Shown here one piece after another: positions 36,075 to 44,587 of a stretch of DNA of 64,000 bases. The notes under the pieces are model-generated. The model searched no databases and was not told the DNA's origin. It saw only the letters and a program-made list of their open reading frames with translations. The stretch covers positions 5,763,001 to 5,827,000 of the forward strand of contig NZ_PKFQ01000001.1 of NCBI RefSeq assembly GCF_002939475.1, written 5' to 3'. The translations under genes were made by a program, and so were the position numbers. The first letter of the stretch is position 1, and every line of letters begins with the position of its first letter. The DNA comes from Streptomyces cinnamoneus (lineage in GTDB: Bacteria; Actinomycetota; Actinomycetes; Streptomycetales; Streptomycetaceae).

Positions 36075-37358
36075 CTACCTGTTCCAGGTGAAGGTGAACC
36101 GGTTGCCGCCGTGGCTGGTGCAGGTGAGGTGCGAGGGGAAGCGGCTGGCCCGGGTGTCGAGTCCGGCCACGCCGGTGAGTTCGTCGTAGGTGAAGTGCAC
36201 CGAGCCGGTGCCGAGGACCTCCTCCCCGCCGTCGGCGTCCCTCCGGACGGCCGTCCGCAGGGCCACGCCCTCCCTGACGGCGAAGTCCCTCGCGGGCCGG
36301 CCGGCGTACAGGCGGACGTCGAGGCCGTCCTCCGGCTCCAGGAACTGCAGGGTCACGCCCTGCTCCGGCCCGTGCGCGGCGACGAAGGCGACCCGGACCG
36401 TCCGGCCCCGCGGACCGTCGGGGGCGAGCACGGCCAGGCTGTGGTAGCCCCCGGCGGCCACCGCGGTGACCTGCTTGTCCTTCGTCTCCGCGAGGATGCC
36501 CGAGACCTGCTTGTCGGAGTCCTTGCCCACGGCGAGGAGCCGGCCGTCCCGGGTGACGGCCAGGCTGTGCAGGTGTCCGGCGGCGACGGCGGCGATCCGC
36601 AGCCCCTGAGCCGCCCGCAGGATCCCCGACACCTGGTGGTTGCCGTCCCGCCCCGCGGCCAGGAGCTCGCCCTCGTCGGTCACCGCCAGGCTCTGCAGGG
36701 CGGCGGCGGAGACGGCGACCACCCTCTTGCCGCGCGCGGCGTCGAGGATCCCGGAGACCTGCCGGTCGTCGTCGCGGCCGGCGGCGAGGAGCCTGCCGTC
36801 GGCGGTCACGGCGAGGCTGTGGAAGTCACCGGCGGCCACGGCCCTCACCTTGACGTCCCGTGCCGCGTCGAGGATGCCGGTGACCTGCCCGTCCCCGTCC
36901 CAGCCCGCGGCGAGGATCCGCCCGTCCCTGGCCGCCGCCAGCGAGTGCACGGCGGCGCAGGCCACGGCGGCGACGGGGGTGCCGCGGGCGGCCGCCAGGA
37001 TGTCCGAGACCTGCTTGTTCTGGTCCTTGCCGGCGGCCAGCAGCCGGCCGTCGTGGGTGACGGCCAGACTGTGGAAGCCCCCGGCGGCGACCGAGAAGAC
37101 CGCTTTCCCGCTCGCCGCCGCGAAGATGCCGGACACCTGCTCGTCGTCGTCGAGCCCGGCGGTGATCAGCGCACCGTCGTCCGTCACGGCGAGGCTGTGG
37201 TAGTCACCCGCCGCGACGGCCGCGATCCGGTGCCCCTTCGCACCGAGCAGGATGCCCGGCACCTGCCCCTGGAGGCCCAGCCCGGCGGCGACGAGCTGCC
37301 CGGCGGGGTGCGCCGGTGAGGCGGGGGCCGGGTGCTGCTCGGCGAAGTGCACGGACAA
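36075..37358 (-). CDS. RCC1-like beta-propeller repeat protein with 42-residue periodicity
   Basis: This is a 427-residue protein dominated by seven nearly identical repeats of 42 residues, each of the form AVAAG-(D/G)-xHSLAVTxDGRLLAAGxDxxxQVSGIL. They are marked by HSLAVTDD, HSLAVTHD, HSLAAARD, HSLAVTAD, QSLAVTDE, HSLAVTRD and HSLAVLAP. This resembles an RCC1 propeller of seven blades, shorter than the usual about 50-residue unit. The last about 115 residues form a separate, non-repeat domain rich in beta strands (VRVAFVAAHGPEQGVTLQFL). There is no signal peptide. The role is unknown, and a binding platform is the natural guess. It stands alone between convergent and unrelated genes. Confidence 0.82.
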   Translation of the reverse strand: MSVHFAEQHPAPASPAHPAGQLVAAGLGLQGQVPGILLGAKGHRIAAVAAGDYHSLAVTDDGALITAGLDDDEQVSGIFAAASGKAVFSVAAGGFHSLAVTHDGRLLAAGKDQNKQVSDILAAARGTPVAAVACAAVHSLAAARDGRILAAGWDGDGQVTGILDAARDVKVRAVAAGDFHSLAVTADGRLLAAGRDDDRQVSGILDAARGKRVVAVSAAALQSLAVTDEGELLAAGRDGNHQVSGILRAAQGLRIAAVAAGHLHSLAVTRDGRLLAVGKDSDKQVSGILAETKDKQVTAVAAGGYHSLAVLAPDGPRGRTVRVAFVAAHGPEQGVTLQFLEPEDGLDVRLYAGRPARDFAVREGVALRTAVRRDADGGEEVLGTGSVHFTYDELTGVAGLDTRASRFPSHLTCTSHGGNRFTFTWNR

Positions 37359-37455
37359 GGGCCCTCTCCTCCATCGCGGACGCGCTGGGGTCCACGCTGG
37401 TGGGTGAACGGTGCCGGGGCACGCGGGGGCGGCTGAACAGGTGAGGGGAGGCCGG

Positions 37456-37983
37456 CTACGACCGCGCCTCGATCACGTGCACGCGCAACGGCACCCCGTG
37501 CAGGGGATGGGCGGTCTCCCGCTCCCGGCGCATGCCGAGCTTGCGCATGATCCGCTCGGAGGCGACGTTGCCGGGCGCGCACACGCTCACGACCCGCCCG
37601 AGCCCCCGGTCCCGCAGCGCGAAGTCCAGCGCGGCGCGCGCCGCCTCCGTCGCGAGCCCGCGCCCCCAGTACGGCCGCCCGAAGCGCCAGCCGATCTCCA
37701 TGGCCGGCAGGATCTCGGGCAGGAACACGGGCTCGGACAGCCCAGCGAAGCCCACGAGTTGACGACTGGTGCGCTCCTCGACGGCGAAGAGCCCGACGCC
37801 CCGTTCCTCCCACTCCCGCTCCCACGCGACGATCCCGGCCTCGGTCTGCGACCGGTCCCGGACGGAGCCGTCGCCGATCCAACGCATCACTTCCGGATCG
37901 GAGTTGATGGCCGCCATGGGGACGATGTCGTCCTCGCGCCAGCGGCGCAGGGTCAGTCGCGGGGTGCGGAGGGAGAGGGCCAT
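37456..37983 (-). CDS. GNAT acetyltransferase (RimJ/RimL type)
   Basis: This is a 175-residue GNAT of the Acetyltransf_3 group. It starts MALSLRTPRLTLRRWREDDI and has the acetyl-CoA loop YWGRGLATEAARAALDFALR and the NVASERIMRKLGMRRE block. Relatives acetylate ribosomal protein N-termini or small molecules, and the target is not evident. It is oriented toward the RCC1-like gene with a 97-base gap, so co-transcription is possible but unproven. Confidence 0.9.
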   Translation of the reverse strand: MALSLRTPRLTLRRWREDDIVPMAAINSDPEVMRWIGDGSVRDRSQTEAGIVAWEREWEERGVGLFAVEERTSRQLVGFAGLSEPVFLPEILPAMEIGWRFGRPYWGRGLATEAARAALDFALRDRGLGRVVSVCAPGNVASERIMRKLGMRRERETAHPLHGVPLRVHVIEARS

Positions 37984-38173
37984 GGGGGGAGCATGCCCGG
38001 CGGGGCGGGGGACGGCACATGGTCACCGCGGCGGCGCCGGGCCGGCCGGGCGCCCGGTGACCGCCGTCTTCGCCCCGGACCCGGTCAACACGCGTCCCCG
38101 TAGCCACTTCCCTGAGGGAACCGGGCCCGCGAACACCCCTCGCGGCCCGTGCCGCGGCGATAATCGGTGCTCG

Positions 38174-38434
38174 ATGAGTGAGCGCGAGTATCCGCCCGAT
38201 CCCGAGCCGGAGCCCGAGGGCCGGACGTGCCAGTGGTGCCACGGCTCCGGGTTCGTGTCGTGTGCCTTCGCGTACAGCCCGGGGGCGGACCCCTTCAAGG
38301 GCCCGGCCGACACGGTGCACCGCGCGGGGCAGTGCAAGCACTGCCTGGGCAGGGGGACGTACGACTCACGCCTCGACCCCACCCTGGACCGCGGCGGGGG
38401 CCCGGAGGGACCGGAGGGCGCGGACACCGCCTAG
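38174..38434 (+). CDS. small DnaJ-type zinc-ribbon protein
   Basis: This is an 86-residue acidic protein with two CxxC pairs resembling DnaJ zinc-finger units: CQWCHGSGFVSC and CKHCLGRGTYD. Both ends are Pro/Glu/Gly rich. It would bind zinc, and nothing else is identifiable. Its stop codon overlaps the stop of the convergent CHAT-WD40 gene by 4 bases. The 190-base upstream gap contains its promoter. Confidence 0.72.
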   Translation: MSEREYPPDPEPEPEGRTCQWCHGSGFVSCAFAYSPGADPFKGPADTVHRAGQCKHCLGRGTYDSRLDPTLDRGGGPEGPEGADTA

Positions 38435-40494
38435 CCCGCCGTCAGGTCCCCCACCCGTGGTGGAGCCGTCGGCGGCAGCGGCGTGAGTTTCACGGTCTTG
38501 TCCTCGCTGCCCGTGGCGAGCCAGCGCCCGTCCGGGCTGAACGCGACGGCGAAGACGGTGTGACCGTGCTGGACGCGCAGCAGACGGTTGCCGTCGGCCG
38601 TGTGCCACACGATGGCGCTGTGGTCCGCGCCGGCCGTCGCGAGGCGGTGTCCGTCCGGGCTGTAGGCGAGGTCCTTGACGGCCCCGGCGTGGCGGACGAG
38701 CAGGACCTGGTGCCCGGTGTGGGTGTTCCACAGGCGCACGCTGCCGTCGTCACCGCCGGTGGCGAGCTGGTGGCCGGTGGGGCTGAAGGCGACGGTCTTG
38801 ACGCCGTGGTCGTGGCGCAGCCGCAGCAGCGGCTCGCCGCTGAGGGTCCACAGGCGGGCGCTGCGGTCGCCGGACGCGGTGGCCAGCCGCTGTCCGTCCG
38901 GGTCGAAGGCGACGTCGGACACCACCTGGTCGTGCCGGACGCGCAGCAGCGGCTCGCCGCTGACCGTGTCCCACAGCCGGGCGCTGCGGTCGGCGGAGGC
39001 CGTGGCGAGGTGCCGGCCGTCCGGGCCGAAGGCCACGGCGGTCACGACGTGGTCGTGGCGGAGGGTCAGCAGCTGGTCGCCCGAGGCGGCCCACATCCGC
39101 GCCGTGCCGTCGGCGCCGCCGGTGGCGAGCCGCTGCCCGTCCGGGCTGAACGCGCAGGCGAAGACGCTGGAGAGCCAGCCGCCGACGGGCTGTTCCCAGA
39201 CCCGGTTGCCGGTCTCGGTGTCCCAGACCCGTATCCGTCTGCGCGAGCCGGTGGCCAGTCGCCGGCCGTCCGGGTGGAAGGCCACCGCGTGCACCCACTG
39301 GCCGGCCGGCAGCACGCGGGAGGTGATCCGGGCGGCCGGGGGAACAGGCGGCGGTGACGGCTCCGGCTCCGGGCCGCCGTCGTCCTCGGTGACCCCCAGG
39401 TCGAAGAGCCGGGCGTTGCGGCCGCGCAGGTAGAGCACCGGGGTCGCCCATTCCAGGCTGTCGTCCTTGTCGACGACCAGGGCGACCCGCCCGATCCGCA
39501 CGGCCTCGTCGACGGACCGGTTGAACGCCACGGCCTGGTAGAAGGAGGCCGCGAAGCGGGCCGCCGCCTTGTCGGTGACGGCGAACTGCATCGCGACGAC
39601 CGCCGGCACGGTGCGCACGAGCACCGAGGCTGTGCTGGAGAAGAGGTCCTCGGAGTTGCCCATGCCGCCCTGGCAGCTGTTCAGCACCACCATCTGCGGT
39701 CTGGGCTTCGCCACGCTGACGAGCGCCGCCAGCGCGGTGGCGTGCAGGAGGTGCTCCCGGCCCTGCTCGTCGGCCAGAGCGATCATGCCCTCCTGCCGGG
39801 CCGGGTCGTAGGCCCCGTGGCCGATGAAGTGCAGGACGTGGCAGCCGTCCAGCAGTCGCCGGCGCAGGTCCTCCGCGGTCTGGCCGGTGACCCAGTCCAG
39901 CCGGACCAGGCCCCGGTCGACGAGCGGCCGCAGCGCCAGCGTCAGGCCCGTCCGTTCGCTGTCCGCGTCCAGGGGCGCGCGGCTGCCCGGCAGCGCGGTC
40001 ATGCCCAAGATGCGCAGCGGGGGGTCGCCACGCAGCGGAAGGACGAGTTCCGGCACGTCGACGTGCCGGACGACGGGGTCCCGCAGGCACAGGTAGCCAC
40101 CGAGGTCGGCGTCGTGCAGCAGCTCCCAGGGCAGCGCGGCGAGTTCCGGGGCCCGGATCCTCAAGACCACCCGGAGCGCCTCGTCGCGCTCCTCGGCCCG
40201 CTGCCGGCTCGACAGGAACAGGCTGCGGACGTGGCCGCCGAAGACGGCGCCGAAGAGCTCGACCCCCACCTCCCGCACCGGCTGCTCCAAGCCGAGCGCC
40301 GCCGCCCGCCGGGCCACCGAGGAGGCGAGGACCGCCGACTGGATGTCCTCCAGGCGCGCCCCGACGGCGTGGGGGTCGAGGCAGACGTGCAGTGTCTCCT
40401 CACCGGCGGGGGAGGAGACGCCCACCACGTACCGTCCGGCTGTGTCGCCGCCCCTGCCGATCTCGACGACGAAGTCCGTGCTGTCCGTCGGCAT
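38431..40494 (-). CDS. CHAT-domain protease fused to WD40 beta-propeller
   Basis: This is a 687-residue, two-part protein. Residues about 1-365 end in a CHAT domain, a caspase/separase-like cysteine peptidase, with catalytic His226 in LHFIGHGAYD and Cys274 in VVLNSCQGG. The preceding LAALPWELLHD and DPVVRHVD elements are standard for CHAT. A Pro/Glu linker leads to seven WD40 repeats (about 395-680), each of the form VxAVAFSPDGxxLATGxxDxxxRLW. WD40 should sense or scaffold, and CHAT should cleave a target. It is the last gene of a three-gene operon behind a Trypco1-like and a membrane protein (6-base gap to the former), the arrangement expected of a conflict effector. The catalytic dyad is intact. 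The ribosome site is poor, which suggests translational coupling. Confidence 0.93.
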   Translation of the reverse strand: MPTDSTDFVVEIGRGGDTAGRYVVGVSSPAGEETLHVCLDPHAVGARLEDIQSAVLASSVARRAAALGLEQPVREVGVELFGAVFGGHVRSLFLSSRQRAEERDEALRVVLRIRAPELAALPWELLHDADLGGYLCLRDPVVRHVDVPELVLPLRGDPPLRILGMTALPGSRAPLDADSERTGLTLALRPLVDRGLVRLDWVTGQTAEDLRRRLLDGCHVLHFIGHGAYDPARQEGMIALADEQGREHLLHATALAALVSVAKPRPQMVVLNSCQGGMGNSEDLFSSTASVLVRTVPAVVAMQFAVTDKAAARFAASFYQAVAFNRSVDEAVRIGRVALVVDKDDSLEWATPVLYLRGRNARLFDLGVTEDDGGPEPEPSPPPVPPAARITSRVLPAGQWVHAVAFHPDGRRLATGSRRRIRVWDTETGNRVWEQPVGGWLSSVFACAFSPDGQRLATGGADGTARMWAASGDQLLTLRHDHVVTAVAFGPDGRHLATASADRSARLWDTVSGEPLLRVRHDQVVSDVAFDPDGQRLATASGDRSARLWTLSGEPLLRLRHDHGVKTVAFSPTGHQLATGGDDGSVRLWNTHTGHQVLLVRHAGAVKDLAYSPDGHRLATAGADHSAIVWHTADGNRLLRVQHGHTVFAVAFSPDGRWLATGSEDKTVKLTPLPPTAPPRVGDLTAG

Positions 40495-40500
40495 GCGGCA

Positions 40501-40842
40501 TCACGGCCGCGGCGGCGTGGAGCCGTCCCAGCTGAGGGTCACCTGGAAGTGCGACTCGGCGCCGGCCGTGAGGATCGCCCCGGCCTTGGCGCCCAGCACC
40601 ACCCCGAACTCGACCGTGACAGTGTCCGGCCGCAGGCGCAGGCCGCACAGCTGGGCGACGACGCTCTCGGCGACTGTGCGCACGGTGCCCAGGGCGGCCT
40701 CGAAGGTCTGCTCGGCCCGGGCGACGGCGGCCTGGGCCGAGAAGCCCCGCGTCACGACGCCGTCGGCGGCCTGGAAGGCGGCCTGGGTGCTCTCGACCAG
40801 GATGGTCCCGCCCGATTCCAAGGGGAACTCGAAGGTTTTCAC
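40501..40842 (-). CDS. Trypco1 (CU044_2847-like) small protein
   Basis: This is a 113-residue protein beginning VKTFEFPLESGGTILVES with a compact alpha/beta layout: VARAEQTFEAALGTVRTVAE (helix), then LRLRPDTVTVEFGVVLGAKA and a final strand. This matches the small trypsin-co-occurring domain 1 family (CU044_2847 type), which is encoded next to trypsin-like or CHAT peptidases in predicted bacterial conflict systems. The biochemical role is unproven, and an adaptor between sensor and protease is proposed. The GTG start overlaps the stop of the membrane protein by 4 bases and has GGAGGGA upstream. Confidence 0.85.
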   Translation of the reverse strand: MKTFEFPLESGGTILVESTQAAFQAADGVVTRGFSAQAAVARAEQTFEAALGTVRTVAESVVAQLCGLRLRPDTVTVEFGVVLGAKAGAILTAGAESHFQVTLSWDGSTPPRP

Positions 40843-41654
40843 GTCGTCCCTCCGGCGTTCTGCGCGGCCTCGTCCGGCGTCGCGGGAACGGGGCCCGCGG
40901 ACTTCCGCCACCAGTCGAGGAGGTCGCCGTAGGAAACCGGCGCCGACTGGGCCTCGGTCATGATGGCGAGGCTTTCGTCGCTCCAGATGAGGTGCGGGTC
41001 GCCGTCGTCCCCCTGGAAACAGATCAGGGTGCCCTCCGAGCGGTTGTTTCCGACGACGAATCGCTGCCGGCCGTTGAGGGGCGTGGAGGCGCCGCAGCCG
41101 CTGTGGGTGAAGGTCTCCCGGCTCATGATCTCGCCCAGCCGGGTGTTCATGCCGGAAACGTCGGTGAACTGCGCGTACACCGCCGTGACCCCGCCGGTCA
41201 GCCGGCACTCCACCACGGCGGTCACCGACGCGCCGTACCGGGACCGGTCCACGGCCCTGCAACCGCTGCGGAGGCCGCTGGGGACGTGGGTCAGCAGGGC
41301 CTGGGTCGGTGTCCCGTCGTCCGGCGGCCCGGTGGGCGCGGGCCGGGGCGGAGCGGTGGCCGGCGGGGCGGGGGCGGTGGGGGAGACCGAGACCGGGGGC
41401 GGTGACGTCCTCGCGGGATCCGGGACCGGGCCCGCCGTCGGCGGCCCCGGCGCCGGCTCCTTCTTCTCCTGCGTCACGAGGAACACGATGCTGGTGGCCA
41501 CCAGCCCGGCGCCCAGCAGGGCGGCCGTGGAGCGGATCAGCGGGCTGATCCGCGGAAAGGAAATCTCCCGGACGGCGAATCCACTGCCCAGCAGGGAGAT
41601 CAGGACCATGAGGCCGCCGAAGACGAAAAGAATGATCGAGGCTGAAGTAGGCAT
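40839..41654 (-). CDS. two-TM membrane protein with external Cys-containing domain
   Basis: This is a 271-residue protein. It has two predicted membrane helices (about 6-26 and 43-60), a long Pro/Thr/Ala-rich stalk (about 65-115), and a C-terminal globular domain of about 140 residues with four cysteines (SGCRAV, VECRL, SGCGAS, LICFQG) and a tryptophan-rich end (YGDLLDWWRKSAGP). That domain resembles the extracytoplasmic C-terminal domain of some actinobacterial Ser/Thr kinases and lipoproteins, so a surface sensor is likely. Its side of the membrane depends on topology that I cannot prove. It is the first gene of the CHAT operon and is translationally coupled to the Trypco1-like gene. Confidence 0.82.
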   Translation of the reverse strand: MPTSASIILFVFGGLMVLISLLGSGFAVREISFPRISPLIRSTAALLGAGLVATSIVFLVTQEKKEPAPGPPTAGPVPDPARTSPPPVSVSPTAPAPPATAPPRPAPTGPPDDGTPTQALLTHVPSGLRSGCRAVDRSRYGASVTAVVECRLTGGVTAVYAQFTDVSGMNTRLGEIMSRETFTHSGCGASTPLNGRQRFVVGNNRSEGTLICFQGDDGDPHLIWSDESLAIMTEAQSAPVSYGDLLDWWRKSAGPVPATPDEAAQNAGGTT

Positions 41655-42284
41655 TGTCTTCCCCCGAGCCGCGAAGTGCCCCTGATGTTCCTTTGGCCTG
41701 GCGTTTCCCGTGTCCGATATCCCCGCGTATTTCCGTGTATCCCCGTGCAAGTGCCCCGCGCCCTTGCCGGGCCGGTAAGGCTATAGGGATTTTCATGAAT
41801 TTCACGGCGGCGGGAGCTCCCCGTGTACGAGTTCACTTCTTCGCGCCCCCCGCATTCCCGTTCGTGGCGGGAGGGGTGTCCCTGCCCGGTGTTTCGCTGG
41901 AGCCGGGGCGGGTCGCCCGGGGGTGCGCCGCTGTGGGGCGGGCCAGGGGCGTGCGGGGGTGCGGGCGGTCGGCGGCGCGTGCGCGCGGACACCTGGGTGG
42001 TCCATACCAATTCGTGTGCGCGGGGCCGCATTCCGGAGAGCCGGGACCGTGTGCGAGCGCAGATCAGCCCGGCCGGGCCCGGTGAATGAATCACGGTCCC
42101 GGGGCGCGTTCCCCGCACCATTTGCGGCCGGCGACCCCCCTTCGCGGAACAAAAAATTCCGATTTTGCGCGGCGGCGGGTGGCGGTCAATATGTGCAGTC
42201 GCACAGACCTATGCTCACCGCACGGGCGTGTGCAGTCGCACGAGAACCGGCGACCTGCCCGCAGGACGAGAGGCGCACCACCCC
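41655..42284. other. 630-base divergent promoter region
   Basis: This gap separates the CHAT operon (minus) from the amino-acid permease (plus). No credible gene is seen, since the open frames are Arg/Gly/Pro shadows. A+T-richer stretches at about 41700-41730 and 41780-41800 (GGCTATAGGGATTTTCATGA) probably belong to the CHAT-operon promoter. A twin palindrome lies at 42192-42242 on the permease side. About 41860-42000 is very G-rich. Confidence 0.6.
42192..42242 (+). promoter_or_regulatory. twin inverted-repeat operators before the permease gene
   Basis: Two copies of TGTGCAGTCGCAC(A/G) lie at 42192-42205 and 42229-42242, each a TGTGC-N4-GCAC(A) inverted repeat, 37 bases apart start to start. 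They lie 43-93 bases before the permease start. The duplication points to a dimeric repressor or activator site. The regulator is unknown. Confidence 0.6.
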
Positions 42285-43694
42285 ATGCACGACACCGACG
42301 GCACGCAGAGCCGCCGCTTCGGCCTCCCCACCGCCACCGCGCTGGTGATGGGCAACATCATCGGAGGCGGCATCTTCCTGCTCCCCGCCTCCGTCGCCCC
42401 CTTCGGCACGGTCAGCCTGCTGGCCTTCGGCGTACTGACGATCGGCGCCATCGCGCTCGCGCTCGTCTTCGGGCGGCTCACCGAGCGCTTCCCGCGCACG
42501 GGAGGCCCGTACGTCTACGCCCGCGAGGCCTTCGGCGACTTCGCCGGGTTCCTGTCCGCCTGGTCGTACTGGACCATGACGTGGGTGAGCAACGCGGCCC
42601 TCGCCGTCGCCGGCGTCGGCTACGTCCACGTGCTGACCGGGGGCAGCGGCTCGATGGCCTCGGACCTGACCGTGGCGCTGCTCCTGCTGTGGCTGCCGGC
42701 GCTGGCGAACCTCGCCGGGACGCGCTGGGTGGGTGCCGTGCAGATGGTGTCCACGGTGCTGAAGTTCATCCCGCTGCTCTTCGTCGCGATCGTCGGGCTC
42801 TTCTTCTTCGACCCGTCCAACCTCGGCTCCTTCACCGAGGGCGGCAGCAGCTGGAGCGGGAGCCTGACCGCGTCCGCCGCGATCCTCCTCTACAGCTACG
42901 TGGGCGTGGAGTCGGCCGCCATGAGCGCCGGCGAGGTGCGCGACCCGGAGCGCAACGTGGGGCGCGCGAGCGTCCTGGGCACCATCGGCGCGGCCGTCGT
43001 CTACCTGCTGGGCACGCTGTCCGTCTTCGGGACCGTGGCGCACGACAAGCTGGTGAAGTCCAGCGCCCCCTTCTCCGACGCGGTCGACGCGATGTTCGGC
43101 GGCGAGTGGGGCGGCACGCTGATCGCGTTCGCCGCCGTGGTCTCCATCGTGGGCGCGCTCAACGGCTGGACGCTCATGAGCGCCCAGGCGCCGTACGCCG
43201 CCGCGCAGGACGGACTGTTCCCGGCCGCCTTCGCGAAGAAGCGGCGCGGGGTGCCGACCGCCGGTGTGCTCGCGGCGGCGGTCCTGGCGACCGTGCTGAC
43301 GGTCATCAACTACACCTCCGGCGTGGCGGGCGTCTTCGAGATCCTCGTCCTGATCACGACCTTCTCCGCGACGGTCCCGTACCTCCTGGCCACCGCCGCG
43401 CAGGTCTACTTCCTGCTGCGGGGCCGGCGCGACAAGGTCCAGCCGGCCCGCCTGACCCGCGACCTGGTCCTGGCGCTCGGCGGCTTCGGCTTCTCCTTCT
43501 GGCTGGTCGCGGGCGCCGGCTACGCGGCGGTCTACCAGGGCGTGCTCTTCCTCTTCGCGGGGGTCATCGTCTACGTGTGGATGGCCGCCCGCCGCCCGGC
43601 GGACGCCACGGCGTCCGCGGAAGCCGGCGAGTCCGCTGAGGCCGCTGAGGCCGTTGAGGCTGCTGAGCCGGCCGAGAAGGAGCGGGTGGCCTAA
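42285..43694 (+). CDS. APC-superfamily amino-acid permease
   Basis: This is a 469-residue integral membrane protein with about 12 hydrophobic helices and the amino acid/polyamine/organocation signature (ALVMGNIIGGGIFLLPASVA in TM1, ILLYSYVGVESAAMSAGEVRDPERN in TM6-7). This pattern is closest to arginine/agmatine- or lysine-type antiporters of bacteria. The cytosolic tail is a low-complexity Ala/Glu run. The ATG at 42285 was chosen because the upstream in-frame extension has no membrane or family character. The substrate cannot be assigned. Confidence 0.9.
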   Translation: MHDTDGTQSRRFGLPTATALVMGNIIGGGIFLLPASVAPFGTVSLLAFGVLTIGAIALALVFGRLTERFPRTGGPYVYAREAFGDFAGFLSAWSYWTMTWVSNAALAVAGVGYVHVLTGGSGSMASDLTVALLLLWLPALANLAGTRWVGAVQMVSTVLKFIPLLFVAIVGLFFFDPSNLGSFTEGGSSWSGSLTASAAILLYSYVGVESAAMSAGEVRDPERNVGRASVLGTIGAAVVYLLGTLSVFGTVAHDKLVKSSAPFSDAVDAMFGGEWGGTLIAFAAVVSIVGALNGWTLMSAQAPYAAAQDGLFPAAFAKKRRGVPTAGVLAAAVLATVLTVINYTSGVAGVFEILVLITTFSATVPYLLATAAQVYFLLRGRRDKVQPARLTRDLVLALGGFGFSFWLVAGAGYAAVYQGVLFLFAGVIVYVWMAARRPADATASAEAGESAEAAEAVEAAEPAEKERVA

Positions 43695-43730
43695 GCCCCC
43701 CGCCCCCTCCGCCTGAACGACCGGTCCCGG

Positions 43731-44492
43731 TCAGGCCGTGACGCCGCCGTCCAGGACGAGTTCGGTGCCGACCGTGAAGCCCGCCTCCTCGGAGGCCAGG
43801 TACAGCACGGCGGCGGCGACCTCGTCGGGGGCGCCGGCCCGGCCTGCCGGGACCTCGTGCTTCATCCGCTCGGCCTTGTCCTTCGCCGACTCGCCGGGCC
43901 ACGAGGACATCGAGGTGTCGATCGGGCCGGGGCTGACGGCGTTGACGCGCACGCCGTCGGCGATGTGGTCGAGGGCGGCGGTGCGGGTGAGCGCGGACAG
44001 GGCCGCCTTGCCGGCGGAGTACGCGCCGAGGCCCGGCTTGCGCAGGTGGGCGCCCAGATTGGACGAGACGTTGACGACGGCGCCGCCGCCGTGCGCGCGC
44101 ATGTGGTCGATCTCGTGCTTCATCGACAGCCAGGCGCCGGTGAGGTTCGTGCTCATGATGGCGTGCCAGTCGTCCTCGGGGATGTCGGCGACCTTGGCGG
44201 GCCGAACGAACATGCCGACGTTGTTCACGGCGATGTCCAGGCCGCCGTGGCGCTCCACGGTGCGCTCGACGAGGTTCCGTACGTCCTCGGAGCGGGTGAC
44301 GTCGGCGGTGACCGCCGAGGCCACCCCGCCGGTGGCCTCGACGAGGGCGACGGTCTCCTCCAGGGGTTCCGCCCGGCGGCCCGCCACCACGACCGCCGCA
44401 CCCTCGCGGGCGAAGGCCAGCGCGACGGCCCGGCCGATGCCCGTGCCCCCGCCCGTGACGAGGACGGTCTTGCCGGTGAAGCGTGCGGTCAT
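43731..44492 (-). CDS. SDR-family oxidoreductase
   Basis: This is a 253-residue classical short-chain dehydrogenase. It has the cofactor motif VTGGGTGIGRAVA with AGRRAEP next to it (Arg pair favours NADP), NNVG (AVNNVGMFVRP), catalytic Ser (VNVSSNLG), YxxxK (GAYSAGKAAL), and the C-terminal SPGPIDTSM and LDGGVTA. The ATG at 44492 is placed 8 bases after AGGAG, and an ATG 6 bases earlier would be too close to it. An operator shared with the upstream TetR gene lies in its promoter, so it is the likely target of that regulator. Confidence 0.92.
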   Translation of the reverse strand: MTARFTGKTVLVTGGGTGIGRAVALAFAREGAAVVVAGRRAEPLEETVALVEATGGVASAVTADVTRSEDVRNLVERTVERHGGLDIAVNNVGMFVRPAKVADIPEDDWHAIMSTNLTGAWLSMKHEIDHMRAHGGGAVVNVSSNLGAHLRKPGLGAYSAGKAALSALTRTAALDHIADGVRVNAVSPGPIDTSMSSWPGESAKDKAERMKHEVPAGRAGAPDEVAAAVLYLASEEAGFTVGTELVLDGGVTA

Positions 44493-44521
44493 GATCATTA
44501 CTCCTCAGCGTTGCAGCAATC

Positions 44522-44537
44522 AAGAACGATCGGTCTT
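44522..44537 (-). promoter_or_regulatory. TetR operator before the SDR gene
   Basis: AAGAACGATCGGTCTT is a near-palindrome (AAGA-N-CGATCG-N-TCTT) 30 bases before the SDR start. Its core GAACGATCGGTC recurs exactly before the TetR gene at 45193-45204. Confidence 0.72.
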
Positions 44538-44551
44538 AAAAGAGGTCCCGC

Positions 44552-44575
44552 AAAAGCCCGCGCCGAAGCGCGGGC
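44552..44575 (-). terminator. intrinsic terminator of the TetR gene, UUCG tetraloop
   Basis: On the minus strand GCCCGCGC-TTCG-GCGCGGGC is followed directly by TTTTG. A perfect 8-bp stem, the extra-stable UUCG loop and a short U-run make this the clearest intrinsic terminator in the window. It stops tetR transcription before the SDR promoter. Confidence 0.88.
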
Positions 44576-44587
44576 GGGTGGCAGGTG

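Noticed and set aside
38490..39300. DNA-level repeats in the 3' half of the CHAT gene
   Set aside because: They are explained by the WD40 protein repeats and diverge at third positions, so they are not a separate element.
41823..42089. Plus-strand frame of 88 codons in the 630-base gap
   Set aside because: It is a Gly/Arg/Trp-rich composition without ribosome site, domain or conserved look, and it shares space with other equally long shadow frames.
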